DNA of 64,000 nucleotides from Prinsepia uniflora (taxonomy: Eukaryota > Streptophyta > Magnoliopsida > Rosales > Rosaceae): positions 30,291,566 to 30,355,565 of the forward strand of contig CM064871.1 in assembly GCA_032719365.1 (NCBI GenBank). The letters are read 5' to 3'. A program made the position numbers and the translations under genes. The number at the start of each line of letters is the position of its first letter. Position 1 is the stretch's first letter. The notes below the pieces were generated by a model that had not been told where the DNA came from, did no database searches, and saw only the letters and a list, made by a program, of their open reading frames with translations. Shown in pieces: positions 1-13,148 of the stretch.

Positions 1-44
1 TTCCCTCCCCAAATCTCTCCCTCACCGACCTAGCCTATACACAC

Positions 45-1278
<1,234 letters not shown>

Positions 1279-3665
1279 ATTCACCAAATGCTTGAGAGAT
1301 TGGCGGGACAAGCACATTATTGCTTTCTTGATGGATACTCCGGTTACAACTGAATCCCAATTGCTCAAGGGGATTAAGAGAAGATAACCTTCACATGCCC
1401 CTTTTGTACGTTTGCCTATAGGAGGATGCTATTTGATTTGTGCAGTGCACCGGGTACATTCCAATGACGCATGCTTTCCATTTTTTTATAATTATGATGA
1501 GAAGATAATTGAGGTATTCATGGATTACTATAGTGTCTTTGAAGATAGTTTCAATGCATGCTTAGGAAATTTAGAACTTATATTACAAAGATGTGTTGAT
1601 CCTAGGTTGGTGCTTAATTGGGAGAAGTGTCAATTCATGGTGAGCAAGGGATATTTCTAGGTCATATTGTTTCGGCTAGGGGCATAGAATTTGATAGACT
1701 TAATGTAGATCTTGTGCGTTACTTACCCTCTCCCACTTCGGTGATAGAGGTTCGTTCGTTTCTTGGTCATGTAGGATTCTACCGTAGGTTCATCGAGGAG
1801 TTCTTATTGATTTCAAGACCCTTATGTCGTTTGGTTCAAAAGGAGACTTCCTTTGTGTTCGATGAAGAATCCCAACGAGCCTTTGACAAATTGAAGGAGT
1901 TGCTCATGAGTGCTCCGAGTCTATGTTCCCCGGATTGATCTTTACCATTCGACCTAATCTGTGATGCCTCCCATTATGCGATAGGGGCTGTTTTAGGACA
2001 ACACAAGGATAAGAAACCCTGCGCCATCTACTATGCCCCTCAGACATTGGATGAAGAACAAAGAAACTATACCACCACTGAGAAGGAGTTATTTGCGGTA
2101 GTGTTTGCCCTTGAGAAGTTTCGTTCATACTTACTTCAAACCAATTTTTTTTGTTTATATAGATCATTCGACTTTGAAGTATTCGTTGACATAGAAGGAT
2201 GCAAAGCCATGCCTTAAAAGATGGATCCTTTTACTCCAAGAGTTTGACATTGAAGTATGGGACAAAAAGGGAGTAGAGAATTTAGTGGTCGACCATCTGT
2301 CTAGGATCGTGAGAGACCAAGATGATGGTGCCATACTTGAGAATTTTCTGGATGAAAAACTCTTCGGACTATAGGTAAGTGTCTCGACTACTCCATGGTA
2401 TGCGGACATTGTGAAATATTTGGTTACTAAAGAATTCCTGCATACCATTCCTTGGTCCCAACATGATAAACTTAAACACAATGCTAGAACTTATTTATGG
2501 GATGAACCTTACGTGTGGAAACAGTGTTCTGATTTCATTACAAGGAGATGTATTCCAGACATTGAACATAATTCTATTCTTGCATCTTGTCATAATGAAG
2601 TATGTAGGGGACACTTTCATTCCAAGAAAACAACCCTTAAGGTGTTAGAATCGGGTTGCTTTTGGCCTTCTTTATTTTGTGATGTGCATGCCTTTTTTGC
2701 TACATGTGATAGGTGTCAAAAATCTAGTAATCTAGGATCTAGAGATCAAATGCCACAAACTTATATTCTTCATGTCGGAATTTTTTTTTGTTGGGCATGG
2801 ATTTGGGGCCATTTACTTCTTCATATGGTTTTGAGTATATTCTTCTTGATGTGGATTATGTGTCCAAATGGGTGGAACCGAAAGCCACATGCGCTAACAA
2901 TTCTAAAATGGTTGCAAATTTTCTTCGTACTAACCTATTTTCTAGATTTAGAATTCCTCGTGTGCTGATTAATTATGGAGGAACCCATTTTTACAACAAG
3001 GCGGCTGCAGCCTTATTGAAGAAATATGGGGTCACTCACAAAGTGTCAATTCCCTATCACCCCAAAACCGATAGTTTAGATGAAATTAGCAACCGGTAAA
3101 GCAAAACGATACTCGAGAGAACCGTTGGTCATTCACGTAAGGATTGGAGCACAAGATTGGATGATCCTTTGTGGGCCTATCGGACAGCCTAAAAGACTCT
3201 TTTAGGCATGTCTCCTTTTAGACTAGTTTACAAGAAAACATGTCATCTCCCCATGGCATTAAAGCACAACGCCTGGTGGGCCGTCAAGAAGTTCAACATA
3301 GGCTATGATGAAGTTGGAGTGCATCGAGAGTTGCAGATTTGTGAGCTTGAAGAGATTCAGAATGATGCATTTGATAGTGCATAGATCTACAAAGAATAAA
3401 CAAAGGCATTTCATGAAAAGATGATATGTGGCAAATGTTTCAAGTCGGTCAGAAAGTTCTACTTTTTTTGTTCACAGCTTAAACCTTTCCTAGGTAAGCA
3501 TCGTTCTAGATGGGGTGACCCTTATGTTGTTACTTATGTTTTCCCTCATGGAGCTGTATAGGTTCAATCACTTGACACCAGGAGAGAATTCAAGGTCAAT
3601 GACCATCGTTTAAATCCCTATTTTGAGGCCTTCAAGGAGCACACCTTGGAGGAGATGCGCCTCTA
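1279..3665 (+). pseudogene. Athila-type pol pseudogene (RT, RNase H, integrase)
   Basis: Translating across frames gives consecutive Ty3/gypsy domains. RT runs about 1279-1930: a YCFLDGYSGYN block near 1320-1350 is followed by an in-frame TGA where Gln is usual, and the catalytic F-M-D-D is now F-M-D-Y near 1515-1530. RNase H runs about 1945-2310, with ICDAS and TTTEKEL-like blocks and an in-frame stop near 1937. Integrase runs about 2400-3200, with an HHCC-type region at 2590-2720. Its core is recognisable, but the second catalytic Asp, expected before GGTHF (about 2973-2990), is Tyr. A C-terminal integrase region continues to about 3660 with more stops. Frameshifts and stops are scattered throughout. 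The lineage call rests on similarity to Athila pol as I know it. It cannot encode active enzymes. Confidence 0.88.
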
Positions 3666-5071
3666 AGAATTGGCTATTCAAAATAACTAAATGAAACAAC
3701 ACATCTAGGCTGAAGACATTGAACACCAAGTGCATGTAGGGAGGTAAGCCAATGGAGGAGTCTGCAATAGATTTGAATTATCTTCCCTTTCTATTTCATT
3801 TGCATTTGTTTTTATTTGTTTAGTTTTCTTTTCGTAAAACCCTAATTCATATTTTCTTCTATGCTTTTACTTTATCACATTGAGGAAAATTTCGGATTTA
3901 AGTGTGAGGGAGGGTTTACAACTTTCTTGAGTCTTTTATGAAAATAAAAAACAAAAAACAAAATACAAAAAAAAACAAAACAAAACAAAAATGTGTTCGT
4001 GTGTTTTAGTCTTTATTTTCAAAGGTCTACAACTTGGTGTCTAGAAGGGGATGGTTGCTAAGATGGATTTTGATGTGAGAAAAGTGCTAGCTCGAAAATC
4101 ACTCCTACCTCTTTTGGTCTCTCATCAACTGGCCATTTCAGTAAGGTTGCCGAAAGAATAGATGGACTAAATCGGCGTTTGTTTGTGAGTTTTTATTTTT
4201 TATTTTTTTGAGTCTATCTTGAGTCTTTTTGGTTTTATACTTAACGTTTTCAAGAGTTTTAGGATGCCCTTAACTAGTTTATGATGAATTGGAAGAAAAA
4301 CAAAGAATAATATGGCGTTTGTATATCACTTTGTTGGAATTCTTGAGTTAATTGAAATATTTTGAGTGTTTTGACTTGTAATAGATATGGTTTGTAAAAT
4401 GTAATACAGATTTCACACGTTATAATTGAGTTTTGAACCATAGGAACCTATGTGAGCTTTTGAGCTATATGTGCTTTATTTCTCGAGTGAGAATCATTTA
4501 TTTGTACTTCATAGCTTATGCATGCCTCTTAGAATACTTTCAATAGCTTTAATGAACTAGAGATTGCTACAACTTACTCATGTCAATTTACAAAGCTTAT
4601 AGTTAATGCATACTTTGATTATGGATATGATTGAAGGCACTTAGGATTTTCCGCCACTTTTCCAAAAATACATGTGTCCCTATTGTGCGCACGAGTTGCG
4701 ACACCCTTAGATAGCCCCTTTGAGCCCACATTTAGCATTTTCTTTCGTTACCATGCATATGTAAACTCTTAGCCTAGTATAAGTATTCTTACCCTTATTC
4801 TAAAGACTTGGATGAAGATTTTGAAGTTAGCATACATGAAGATGACATGAGGATGTTCTTTTCAACGCAATGATGTGTGTACAGGGAACGGCTTGCCCAA
4901 ATTACTTGATGTATTATGTGATTCCCAAAATAAAAAAAAATAAAAAAGGAAAAAGGAAAAAAATAGATGAATTCAAGAGCAAGAAAAGTGTTTAAAATAA
5001 AATAAAATCTCAAACTCTCCAGCAATAGGTTTTGAATGCAAGTGTTTGGATTAATATCCCTCTACTTTTTA
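3666..5071 (+). other. Non-coding 3' region of the Athila element, part 1
   Basis: No coding sequence. It contains a purine-rich word near 3898 (TTTAAGTGTGAGGGAGGG) and a block at about 4200-4300 that is clearly similar to 59250-59350 in the second Athila-like element, including the shared GAGTCTTTTTG and TTAGGATGCCCTT-like words. The two elements are therefore relatives. The stretch is cut at 5071 by the chromoviral insertion and resumes at 12389. Confidence 0.7.
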
Positions 5072-8000
5072 TGACAAAACTCATCTCAATCCCCCTGGAT
5101 TATCGTGGGATGCACCATGCTCCCGTTTGACACCACGTGCTAGACCAGGGATAAAAATTTAACTCGCTCGGGGTTATGCCAGGTAAGGGATAAAATTGTA
5201 ACCCGCTCGGGATTATCCAGAGTACGCAAGGAACTGTGGGGTTACGCAGCGACATGTGATGTCTCGGTCTCTGCAATAGCCCTCATCCGTGATCAATCTG
5301 AAGGGTATAAAAAAAACATAAAATGCTGTGAGTGGACAAAAACAATCAGTTATAAAAATAATTTATCGAAAATGACATTTATACTTTTCACGTAAAAACA
5401 TGCATGCATTGGAAACAATATTACAAATACTTTCTTAAAACAAAGTCGTATTGCTTTTCAAATCAAAACATAGTGAAAAATGCTTCTTAATCAAAGCATA
5501 TCCTCAGGAGGGTCTCAGCCCAAAACCAAATCACACAGGGTCTCAGCCCAAATAAAATCACGTAGGGTCGTCAGCCCAAATATGAATACCATGTGGGATC
5601 TCAGCCCATCATCATCAGTGAAAACCTCCGTGCACACAACGCCCATCAAAAACAAACATATCCAATCCTCGTTTCCAACATCAGTCACGATATCCCAGCA
5701 ACACATGCTCAATAGCTCTAGGACTGCTCCAATCCGAGCACGTCACCGTGAGCACATCACTGGCTGACGTCCAGATCGTCGTGAACATATCACCGATCGA
5801 TCTCCATATAATACCAGCACTCCTGAGTCGAGCCTCCCAAAACTACATGACAACTGTTAGTGCTTCGTGACCTTTCCGGGTGAACACGTCCCATTCTAGA
5901 GGAGAGCATTATCACCAGGACTTCTCTGGGGCAACACATTCCTACCGGAGGCCCTCAACCATATCAATCTCAAGAGGATGGTCTCAGTGAAAACAATAGC
6001 CAAATCTCGTAGGGACTAAGCCCAAAATCATCTCAATAGGGTCTATGCCCGGATATAATCTCATCAATTCAGTTTCCACAAAATCATCATAAAATAGTGT
6101 CTAGCAACACTTCATAAATCTAGGATTCCTCAAATTCTATCAAATCCATAATTGGGTCTCATGCCTGAAATATCTTTCATAAATTATAACTGGGTCACAG
6201 CCCGTTATCATTTCCTCGCATTTGACTGTACTCTAAGTTAAACCGTAAATCAACAAGGTCATACACCCGAATATCAACTGGAACTCATGCCCGAATATCG
6301 ATTTCACGCATCTCCGTGAAATTATTCAAAAATGTTAGTCAAACCCTCGGTTTCACGCATCTCCGTGAAACCATCAAAATCATATAAACACGTGCACATA
6401 GAATACTCGGCCTAAGCCCAAACAGCATATAAGACAGAAATCTCAAACTACGTGCAATATTGCATTTTCTACGAAAATATCAAATCAACAATATAAATCA
6501 TGTGCACTCAAGGAATCTCAAATCATGTTTATAAAACATATAAAATAGTTATGCATGCATCATATTTATAAATCAAATGTCCAAATAATACTCAAATGTT
6601 ACTATCAACCTATACAAGTCCATATCAAAGACCCATAACTATCCCAGAATAGTACACGCATCCCGAACACTTTTTCCAAGGCTATAAACCTCATGACCTA
6701 TCAAATGAACTCCGATCGACCTGAAACCACCACCATTGGATTCAGAACATTGAAACCTTTGAACAAGATCAGTTTGACCTCGAAATTTGAATAAGAATTC
6801 AGCCTGACAAGTTTGACACCTCTCAGGTCTAACAACATACCACATGGCACACCCTGACTAGTGCCACGTGTCACTGGCACCTTAGCTCTGACAACCGGAC
6901 ACACTGCCAGATGGCATCATCTCATTGGTCCATGTGGTTTGACAATGCTGGCGTGGAATTGCCATGTCAGTTGCGACGTCATCTAACACCCTCGGACATG
7001 TTGCCACTTGGCAGCACCCCATTGGTCCACGTGTTCTGACGTGGACCTGCCACGTCAGTTGCAGACTGGACCTGACAGCTTATAAAAAGTTGCAACATGA
7101 CACCACCAGATTGGCCACATGTCCTGTCAAGTTTGACAAGTGATGATGTGGACTACCACGCCATCATCGTTAACCTCTCGCTTGGTCGACCTGAACCTCT
7201 ATAACCGGTCGTTTGACCCGCGACCCTGACCCGACTGTATCTCGGCAGTCTGGCCATCATTTTCCTCCGTTCTTTGCCCAATCGACTCGTCTACTTCCCA
7301 AAAAAGTATCTACGACCTCAAAACTAGAAGAAAGGGCCTGGAAATATCTATTCGATCCAGAATCCTCATGGCCAATCTTCTAGCCTTTTTCCAAGGTGGT
7401 TCCACCGTCCATTCTCCTCGATTCTTGAGCCTATGAACTCGCCTCAACTCGATGAACATAACCAGGGCATCAAACTGGGTCCCAAATGTGTGAAAATCAA
7501 AAACCAATTTCAGTGGGTTTCGAGTTTTATGTTTTTTGGGTTTCCTCAGCCGTCCACGGCAGCTCTGCCGTCTTGCCACCGTCTTTTAATCACTCCATCT
7601 CACTCCCTCACTCTGTCTATCTCCCTAGTCCAAAAGCAAGAAGATGGAATGGGTTTGGGTGGTCGGTACGGGTTTGAATGGAAAAATGCAGAAGAAATGA
7701 AGATGATGGTGATGCATGAAGATAGGGAAATGGGCCAATGGGATAGGTGACACTTGTCACTCATCCATTGGTCCATATTGGATATTTTGGGTCCTACTAA
7801 AAACAAACCCATTTGAAAATTGCACAATCGTGAATAGTTCTTGAAACCGTTTTGGACCCCGTAACTTTTCGGTACGACGTCCGATTTTGACGTGCCGTCT
7901 GTCTACGGACTCGTATCGTCTCGATCTACGTAATGGTTCTCGGTCCTCGTGTATTGGAACTCCTAGGTCAAAAGTTAACTTTTTACCCTTTGTAGGGGCA

Positions 8001-8111
8001 ATGTCATCATCTTACTCTGATTGTCCGATAATCTTCGATTTATCCCGATTAATCCTTACTTAATCCTTAATTCATTCTTCTTAATCACAAAATTCAGGAC
8101 GGATCGTTACA
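5072..8111 (-). repeat. 3' LTR of the chromoviral derivative (about 3.0 kb)
   Basis: On the minus strand it begins TGTAACGATCC and ends ...TTTTGTCA. The bracket word CTGTGAGTGGAC is at 5326-5337, but its partner is lost here through a short deletion near 6585. Stem-loops include ATTTCACG-CATCTC-CGTGAAAT (6301-6322) and a 9-bp stem (GGTTTCACG with CGTGAAACC) at 6349-6372, plus many GGGTCTCAGCCC-like words at 5510-6300. The conserved palindrome GTGACACTTGTCAC lies at 7747-7760. Confidence 0.88.
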
Positions 8112-10036
8112 ATTTACCCTTCTTAAAATAATTTTGTTGTCGAAATTCCAATCGACTTCTATTTGCACCAAAACTGCGGAAATCCAATCCTACCCCCAAC
8201 CTGAGGTGCACATGAGGACCTTCATCCAAAGTATGCACCAATATTAACATCACTCGACGTTATGACAATCCAACGGTTAATGCTGAAACTCAACTCAATC
8301 CTTCGTGACCGTATTTAATAGTGACCAACTGCCACTGGAACCTCCCATGCTCAACCTCAAGCCTCAACGAGACATTGACACTCGTCGATCTCACCTGTCA
8401 CCTATGCAGGTGTGGTTAGAATCCAACTAACAAGTCAATCTTATCGTCTTTCTAGGCTGACCTTCCGGCCAACAATCCTGCTATACCAAGCTGACATCCT
8501 ACTCAGCATCCGATTCAGTGCTGCTCCTCATCCTACTCAGCAAGAGCCTCACAAGTCTCTGTCTCACTAGACAGTTCCCAACGTCCAACACACCCACGAC
8601 GTCCAACACATTCATGACTCAGTAGGAGCCTCACAAGTCTCTATCTCACTCGATAGCTCCCAACGTCCAACACACCCACAACGGCCAACACATTCATGAC
8701 ATCCAACACATTCACGACGGTGCGTCGTGTCAAGCTGGTACTCAGCGGCTCCACTATGCTTTCGTTGTGCAATCTCTAATCTTGACTCGCTCTAGAGTCA
8801 CATCAGGATACCTTGTTCAATACCTCCTGTCACTTAGCAATTAACATTGTGATCCCAACTCTTCTCGAGTCCCAACTATTATCTCACTCATTCTATCGAT
8901 ACAAACATGTCACACGTCCTGCTGATACACTAATTGACATCTTGCGCATCCTGATGATACACTCAGGAAGTATTTGAATCCCATTGAATACTTGCTCTAG
9001 TTGAGACAATCACATACATAAATGCTAGGGTTTCTCTAGCCCATCATGGCTTTAAGCTCCATGCTCACAAAATAACCAAACCCTCTAACAATCGATCTAC
9101 AGTAGCGCATTTTCGGTCCTCGTATTCAACATACAATCAAGATCGGATCCTATCCGATTACTATATCATGTCCATCTTAAACTCAATCTGATGATCATAC
9201 CACATCAACTAGATGATCAATACTCAACAATGGCAATGTTATGCATACAACATACGAACGTATAGACACTACTCATAGGCATGCTCAATGTGTGCACTCA
9301 CGAGACATCCGACCACATACCAATATCCACACATCTCATCTCTGTCTATCATATGGCTAACATGCCAATCACACTTCAACATTGGAATATGTATGTCCGA
9401 TCTCTGCTTTGGACATACCACATACCAACACACAAGGTCCTCTCTGAGTTCTCGTGGTCACCCGACCAACCCCAGAGATAGCCAATCAGTTCACGAACCA
9501 ATCTCATTCCTTGGTTCCCTCCAAAGGTTAACAGACGTAAGTTGGTTACCTATCTCGACCTTCATCCTGATGTTACAAAGGGTCATATCCTAAAACTGCG
9601 TTGTAAACTACTGATTCAGCCTATGTGTCTCGCTGGTACACTGTCTAACAACCCTCTATGGTCATCTACCACGAGTACAATCTCTCCATCTGGAGCAATA
9701 GCGAGCCTACAAAATCCTACTCAAGGCATCGGTTATTCATCTTTTCCTGAATAATACTCAACGCATCCTCAACATCTTTCAACTATCTCCAACTGCCTTC
9801 TCTGCCTCAAGTTCCACTCATTTATCGTCAATGTCTGTCAATCCGCCCTAACCGTCTCTGCTGCCTCGAGTTCCTCTCTAAGGAGTACTAACACATAAGG
9901 CTTCGCGTTGGGATAACCAACCAAGAGAAGTGATCACAATTCTGCTCACTCATTTATCTTCTCATATTATATTGAGTCCTTTTCGAGTCAATCCCGTCAA
10001 CAAACTGCAATCACGGAGGTAACCTCCACCCGACAA
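8112..10036 (-). other. Internal region of the chromoviral derivative, with PPT
   Basis: Directly next to the LTR (8112-8125 on the minus strand) is a purine-rich tract, AAGAAGGGTAAAT, preceded by a GGAATTTCGACAAC-like word. This is the arrangement seen before the 3' LTR of Tekay-type chromoviruses and at 47585 in this window. The rest holds simple local repeats (for example CCAACACACCCACGACGTCC near 8580-8710). Open frames in it show no retroviral domain. The expected PBS at the right side is missing. Confidence 0.65.
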
Positions 10037-12388
10037 TCCATGAGTCTCAACCCAAAACCAAATCACACAAGGTCTCAGCCCAAGTCAAATCAGGTAGGGT
10101 GCTTAGACCAAATATGAAAACCATGTGGGATCTCAACCCATCATCATCAGTGAAAACCTCCGTGCACATAGCAACCATCGAAAATAAACATAACCAATCC
10201 TCGTATCCAACATCAGTCACGATATTCCAGCAACGCGTGCCCAATAGCTCTAGGACTGCTCTAATTTAAGCACATCACCATGAACACATCACTAGCCGAT
10301 GTCTAGATTGTCATGAACACATCACCGATCGATCTCCATATAATACCAGCACTTCTGAGTCGAACCTATCTTGGTTGCACGACAACAAACAGCGCTTCAT
10401 GACCTCTTCGAGCGAACACATCCCATCCCGGAGGCGAGCATTATCAATAGGACTTCTCCGGGGAAACACATTCCTACTAGAAGCCCTTAACCATAAGATC
10501 TCAAGAGGATGGTCTTAGTGAAAACAGTAGCCAAATCTCATTGGGATGCAGTCCAAAATCATCTCAATAGGGTCTACGCCCGGATATAATCTCATCAATT
10601 CAATTTCCACAAAATCATCATAAAACAGTGTCTAGCAACACTTCTTAATTCCAAGATTCCTTGAATCCAATCAAATCCACAACTATGTCTCTTGCCTAAA
10701 ATATCTTTCATAAATCATAACTGGGTCACAGCCCATTATCATTTCCTCGTGTTTGACTATATTCTAAGTTAAATCGTAAATCAACAGGGTTATACACCCG
10801 AATATGGAACTCATGCCCGAATATCGATTTCACACATCTCCGTGAAATCATTCAAAATCGTTAGTCAAACCCTCGGTTTCACGCCTTTTTGTGAAACCAT
10901 CAAAATCATATAAACACATGCACATAGAATACTCGGTCTAAACCCAAACTACATGCAATATCGCATTTTTTACGAAAATTCCAAATCAACAATATAAATC
11001 ATGTGCACTCAAGGCATCTCAAAGCATGTTCATAAACATATAAAATTGTTATGCATGCATCATATTTGTAAATCAAACTTCCACTCACAGACCATCCAAG
11101 TTGGGCGCTTGCAAGCTGCGCTGTAAGCCACTCCGAGGCTATTTCACAATCTCCGGGATGTCCGAACCTGTCCAAAACATACTCAAAGGTTACTATCAAC
11201 CTATACAAGTCCATATCAAAGACCCCTAACTATCACGAAATAGTACACGTATCCCGAACAAGCTTTCCGAGGCTAAAAACTTCTAAATGACCTATCAAAC
11301 GATCTATGATCGACCTGAAACGACCACCATTGGATTGAGAATGTCGAAACCTTTCGAACAATACTAGTGTGACATCAAAATTCTTACCCAAGCGCCCACA
11401 CGCACCAGTTAAACTTTCGATCAACTTTGACGTCATGCTAACAACATCTACTGACGTCATTTGTTGACGTCAGCCTGATAGGTCTGACACCTGTCAAGTC
11501 TGACAACCTGTCACATGGCACACCTTGACTAGGGCCACGTGTCACTGACATGTCATCTTTGACTACCTGACACACTACCACATGGCACCATCTCATTAGG
11601 CCACGTGGTCTGACAATGCTGACGTAGACCTGCCACATCAGCTGCCACATTATCGGACACCCTCTAACATGTTGCCATGTGGCACCACCTTACTGGTCCA
11701 CCGATCATTCTCTTTGATTCTTGAGCCTATGAACTCGCCTCAACTTGAGGAACATAACTAGGGCATCAGAATGGGTCCCAAACATGTGAAAATCAAAAAC
11801 CAATTTTAATGGGTTTCGGGTTTTACCTTTTTTGGGTTTCCTCATCCATCCTGCCACCATCTCTTAATCTCTCCATCTCACTCCCTCACTCTGTCTCTCT
11901 CCCTGGTTCATAGGCAAGAAGATAGAATGGGTTTGGGTGGTGGGTACGGGATTGAATGGAAAAATGGAGAAGAAATGAAGATGATGGTGATACATGAAGA
12001 CGGGGAAATAGGCCAATGGGATGGGTGACACTTGTCACTCATCCATTGGTCCATATTAGATATTTTGGGTCCTACTAAAGATAAACCCCTTTGAAAACCG
12101 CACAATTGTGAATAGTTCTTGAAACCGTTCTTGACCCGTAACTTTCCTATACGATGTTCGATTTTGACATGCCGCCTTTCTACGGACTCGTATCGTCTCG
12201 ATCTACGTAACGATCCTCTGTCCTCATGCATTGGACCTCCCGAGATAAAAGTTAATTTTTTATCCTTTCTAGGGGCAAAGTCGTCATTTTACTCCGATCG
12301 TCCGATAATCCTTGCTCAATCCCGATTAATCTTTACTTAATCCTTAATTAATTCATGTTAATCATAAAATTCGAGACGGGTCGTTACA
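10037..12388 (-). repeat. Partial 5' LTR of the chromoviral derivative
   Basis: Homologous to 5512-8111: the same GGTCTCAGCCC-type words, the same TTTCAC stem-loops (10825-10900) and the same GTGACACTTGTCAC palindrome (12025-12038). It ends ...CGGGTCGTTACA at 12388. It keeps the bracket partner TTCCACTCACAG (11079-11090) that the left LTR has lost. About 440 bp of the LTR 3' end and the PBS are deleted. Confidence 0.8.
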
Positions 12389-13148
12389 TTTGAATTTGGA
12401 GTTCCAATGAGTTGAAGGCACAAAAGTGAAGAAATATGCCTTTATCTTGTCTACAAGCTTAAGGGAAGTTTAGAATGAAGTTCTGGCCCAACAAGATGAA
12501 ATATGGCTCCTGTTCTTGACACATGACCTTGGTGATATTTTGGAAGAAGATAAGCTTGAAATTAATCAAGTTTTGGGGCAATGACTAGGCCTATGATTAA
12601 AAACTCCGAATGCCTTAGCCTGAGCCCCATTACAACCTATGATTAAAGACCTTTATGATCCATGAGATAAGCAGCCTTCGATTGTTGAGTAACTTGTGTG
12701 AGTAAGCATATGTTTTGGGTTCATTTGTGCAAGTAATTTCTTCCATTCAGGAGGTATTATTTAAGTGTTTTTATTGTTGAAATATGTGAGCTATTTGTTT
12801 CCTAACTACATATTCTCTCTAATATTTACCTTGAGTGAAACCCTATTCATAAGTGAAAAGATTATGAGTGCATACATTGTGAGATGATCTTAACTTGTTC
12901 AAATTATGCACAAAGTTAACATCACCATCGTTTTCTCCAAGTCTTACTTGTTCATGACATGGTCATATTTCTATTGTCTCTTGAATTCCTTATGCACACA
13001 TGTAGAATATCATAATACCATATACTTACAAGAATTTCTTAGACATATGGTTAAGGGCTATTTATGTGTTTTTACTAACTTAATGTCTTGAGTCTTAGTT
13101 TGTTGTAGTTTTTCTAAGGGACTAGCAAAGTCTAAGTGTGGGGGAATT
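12389..13148 (+). other. Non-coding 3' region of the Athila element, part 2, with PPT
   Basis: Resumes the sequence interrupted at 5071. It is similar to 63300-63925 (shared words CCCATTACAACC, CTTTATGATCC, TTCATTTGTGCAAGTA). It ends with the polypurine tract AAGTGTGGGGG at 13134-13144, which primes plus-strand DNA synthesis in LTR retrotransposons and is immediately followed by the LTR. Confidence 0.75.

Larger units (their letters stand above)
5072..12388 (-). mobile_element. Non-autonomous chromoviral (Tekay/Del-type) derivative without coding domains
   Basis: Minus-strand element. The left end starts TGACA and the right end stops at ...CGTTACA. Flanks are TTTTA (5067-5071) and TTTGA (12389-12393), a 4/5 TSD. 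It comprises a left (3') LTR at 5072-8111, an internal region of about 1.9 kb at 8112-10036, and a right (5') LTR at 10037-12388 that lacks about 440 bp at its left end relative to the other copy, together with the PBS. I see no gag, protease, RT or integrase in the internal region. It resembles a LARD-like (large retrotransposon derivative) deletion product mobilised or trapped in this family. Confidence 0.82.
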
